From positions 1 through 20,261 of the forward strand of contig CAZALT010000050.1 of NCBI GenBank assembly GCA_964485515.1: DNA of 20,261 bases, read 5' to 3'. Of this stretch, positions 19,730-20,261 are shown in pieces (position 1 is the stretch's first letter; the number at the start of each line of letters is the position of its first letter). Below the pieces are notes generated by a model. That model saw only the letters and a program-made list of their open reading frames with translations, made no database searches and was not told the DNA's origin. The DNA comes from CAZALT01 sp964485515. GTDB lineage: Bacteria; Actinomycetota; Acidimicrobiia; Acidimicrobiales; Acidimicrobilacustridaceae. A program made the translations under genes and the position numbers.

Positions 19730-20261
19730 GTGCCGCCGGCACCGGTCGCCATCGAGCCCATGCGGCGACGGCACCTCCGCTCGGTCATCCGCATCGAGCG
19801 GGCCGACATCCACCCCGGATGGTCGGTGGGCCTTTTCCTCTCCGAGCTGTCCCGCCACGACGACCGCACCTACCTCGTGGCGACCCTCGACGGAGCGGTC
19901 GTCGGGTTCGCCGGCGCCCTGTTCGTCGACGGCGACGCCCACATCACGACCATCTCGGTCGATCCCTCGATGCGCGGTCGCAAGGTGGCCACCCGCCTCG
20001 TCCTCGAGTTGGCTCGCGACGCGCGGACGCGCCGCGCCATCGCCATGACCCTCGAGGTCCGCGCTTCCAACGAGCACGCCATCGCGCTGTACCGCGCCTT
20101 CGGGTTCGCCCCGGTCGGCGTGCGCAAGAACTACTACGCCGACCTCAAGGAAGACGCGCTCGTCATGTGGGCCCACGAGATCCAGGGCGACGAGTTCGCC
20201 ACGCGCCTCGACCAGATCGCCGAGGGGCTGCAGATCAGTTCAGGTCAGATCAGTTCAGGTC
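19730..20261 (+). CDS. rimI: Ribosomal protein S18-alanine N-acetyltransferase (3' partial)
   Basis: RimI is a GNAT enzyme that acetylates the N-terminal alanine of S18. From the GTG at 19730 the frame runs 177 codons off the window. VAIEPMRRRHLRSVIRIE is the N-terminal strand and helix. ISVDPSMRGRKVATRLV is acetyl-CoA motif A (RGRKVA at 82-87, final Gly replaced by Ala). LEVRASNEHAIALYRAFGF carries Glu109 and Tyr121, spaced like Salmonella RimI E103 and Y115, the base and acid. GAAGGG (19721-19726) precedes the GTG closely. An earlier GTG at 19652 overlaps the tsaB stop, but the 26 codons between use AT-ending codons and hold a long hairpin, so I reject it. The tail past residue 150 is non-homologous and enters the 15-bp duplication. 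Confidence 0.85.
   Translation, partial: MPPAPVAIEPMRRRHLRSVIRIERADIHPGWSVGLFLSELSRHDDRTYLVATLDGAVVGFAGALFVDGDAHITTISVDPSMRGRKVATRLVLELARDARTRRAIAMTLEVRASNEHAIALYRAFGFAPVGVRKNYYADLKEDALVMWAHEIQGDEFATRLDQIAEGLQISSGQISSG
20231..20260 (+). repeat. Exact tandem 15-bp duplication at the end of the window
   Basis: CAGATCAGTTCAGGT occurs twice in a row (20231-20245, 20246-20260), in the rimI frame as Gln-Ile-Ser-Ser-Gly twice. The next base (C) fits a third copy, so the array may continue beyond the window. The codons AGT, TCA and GGT are atypical for this GC-rich region. Confidence 0.9.

Overview
The window is a high-GC chromosomal segment dense in housekeeping genes. It looks like an actinobacterium, and the gene content and order suggest class Acidimicrobiia. 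That placement is my inference from GC-rich codon use, GTG starts, probable leaderless genes and protein resemblance; no search was run.

Region 1 (1-3634). After the last codons of a thiolase-like gene comes the alpha-type ribosomal operon: infA, rpmJ, rpsM, rpsK, rpsD, rpoA, rplQ. It ends at a strong intrinsic terminator. The usual upstream partners (secY, adk, map) are absent.

Region 2 (3667-6932). truA is followed by an iron-storage nanocompartment: an encapsulated ferritin-like cargo with its C-terminal loading peptide, then the family 1 encapsulin shell gene. rplM-rpsI follow. The shell and cargo genes therefore sit between two ribosomal protein groups that lie close together in many bacteria.

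Region 3 (6955-11803). glmM and a 1153-residue GlmS-like protein may form an amino-sugar (UDP-GlcNAc precursor) module. The GlmS-like protein keeps the glutaminase and isomerase catalytic residues. It is almost twice normal length, with large insertions and a C-terminal extension. This is the most unusual gene in the window.

Region 4 (11804-20261). acpS, a fused NAD(P)HX epimerase/dehydratase (nnr), a CBS-pair protein and alr run on the plus strand and are tightly packed. An ABC exporter pair lies on the minus strand between alr and tsaE-tsaB-rimI, genes that often follow one another directly. Its alr-side junction is filled by a 4 x 13 bp tandem repeat. tsaE appears to have its own leaderless promoter. 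rimI runs off the window inside an exact 15-bp tandem duplication.

I saw no tRNA, rRNA, insertion sequence, CRISPR array or prophage gene. Other candidate elements are a 47-nt stem-loop upstream of infA, a hairpin over the -10 box of the glmS-like gene, a hairpin hiding the glmM ribosome-binding site, and a 26-codon minus-strand ORF with a very strong Shine-Dalgarno sequence.
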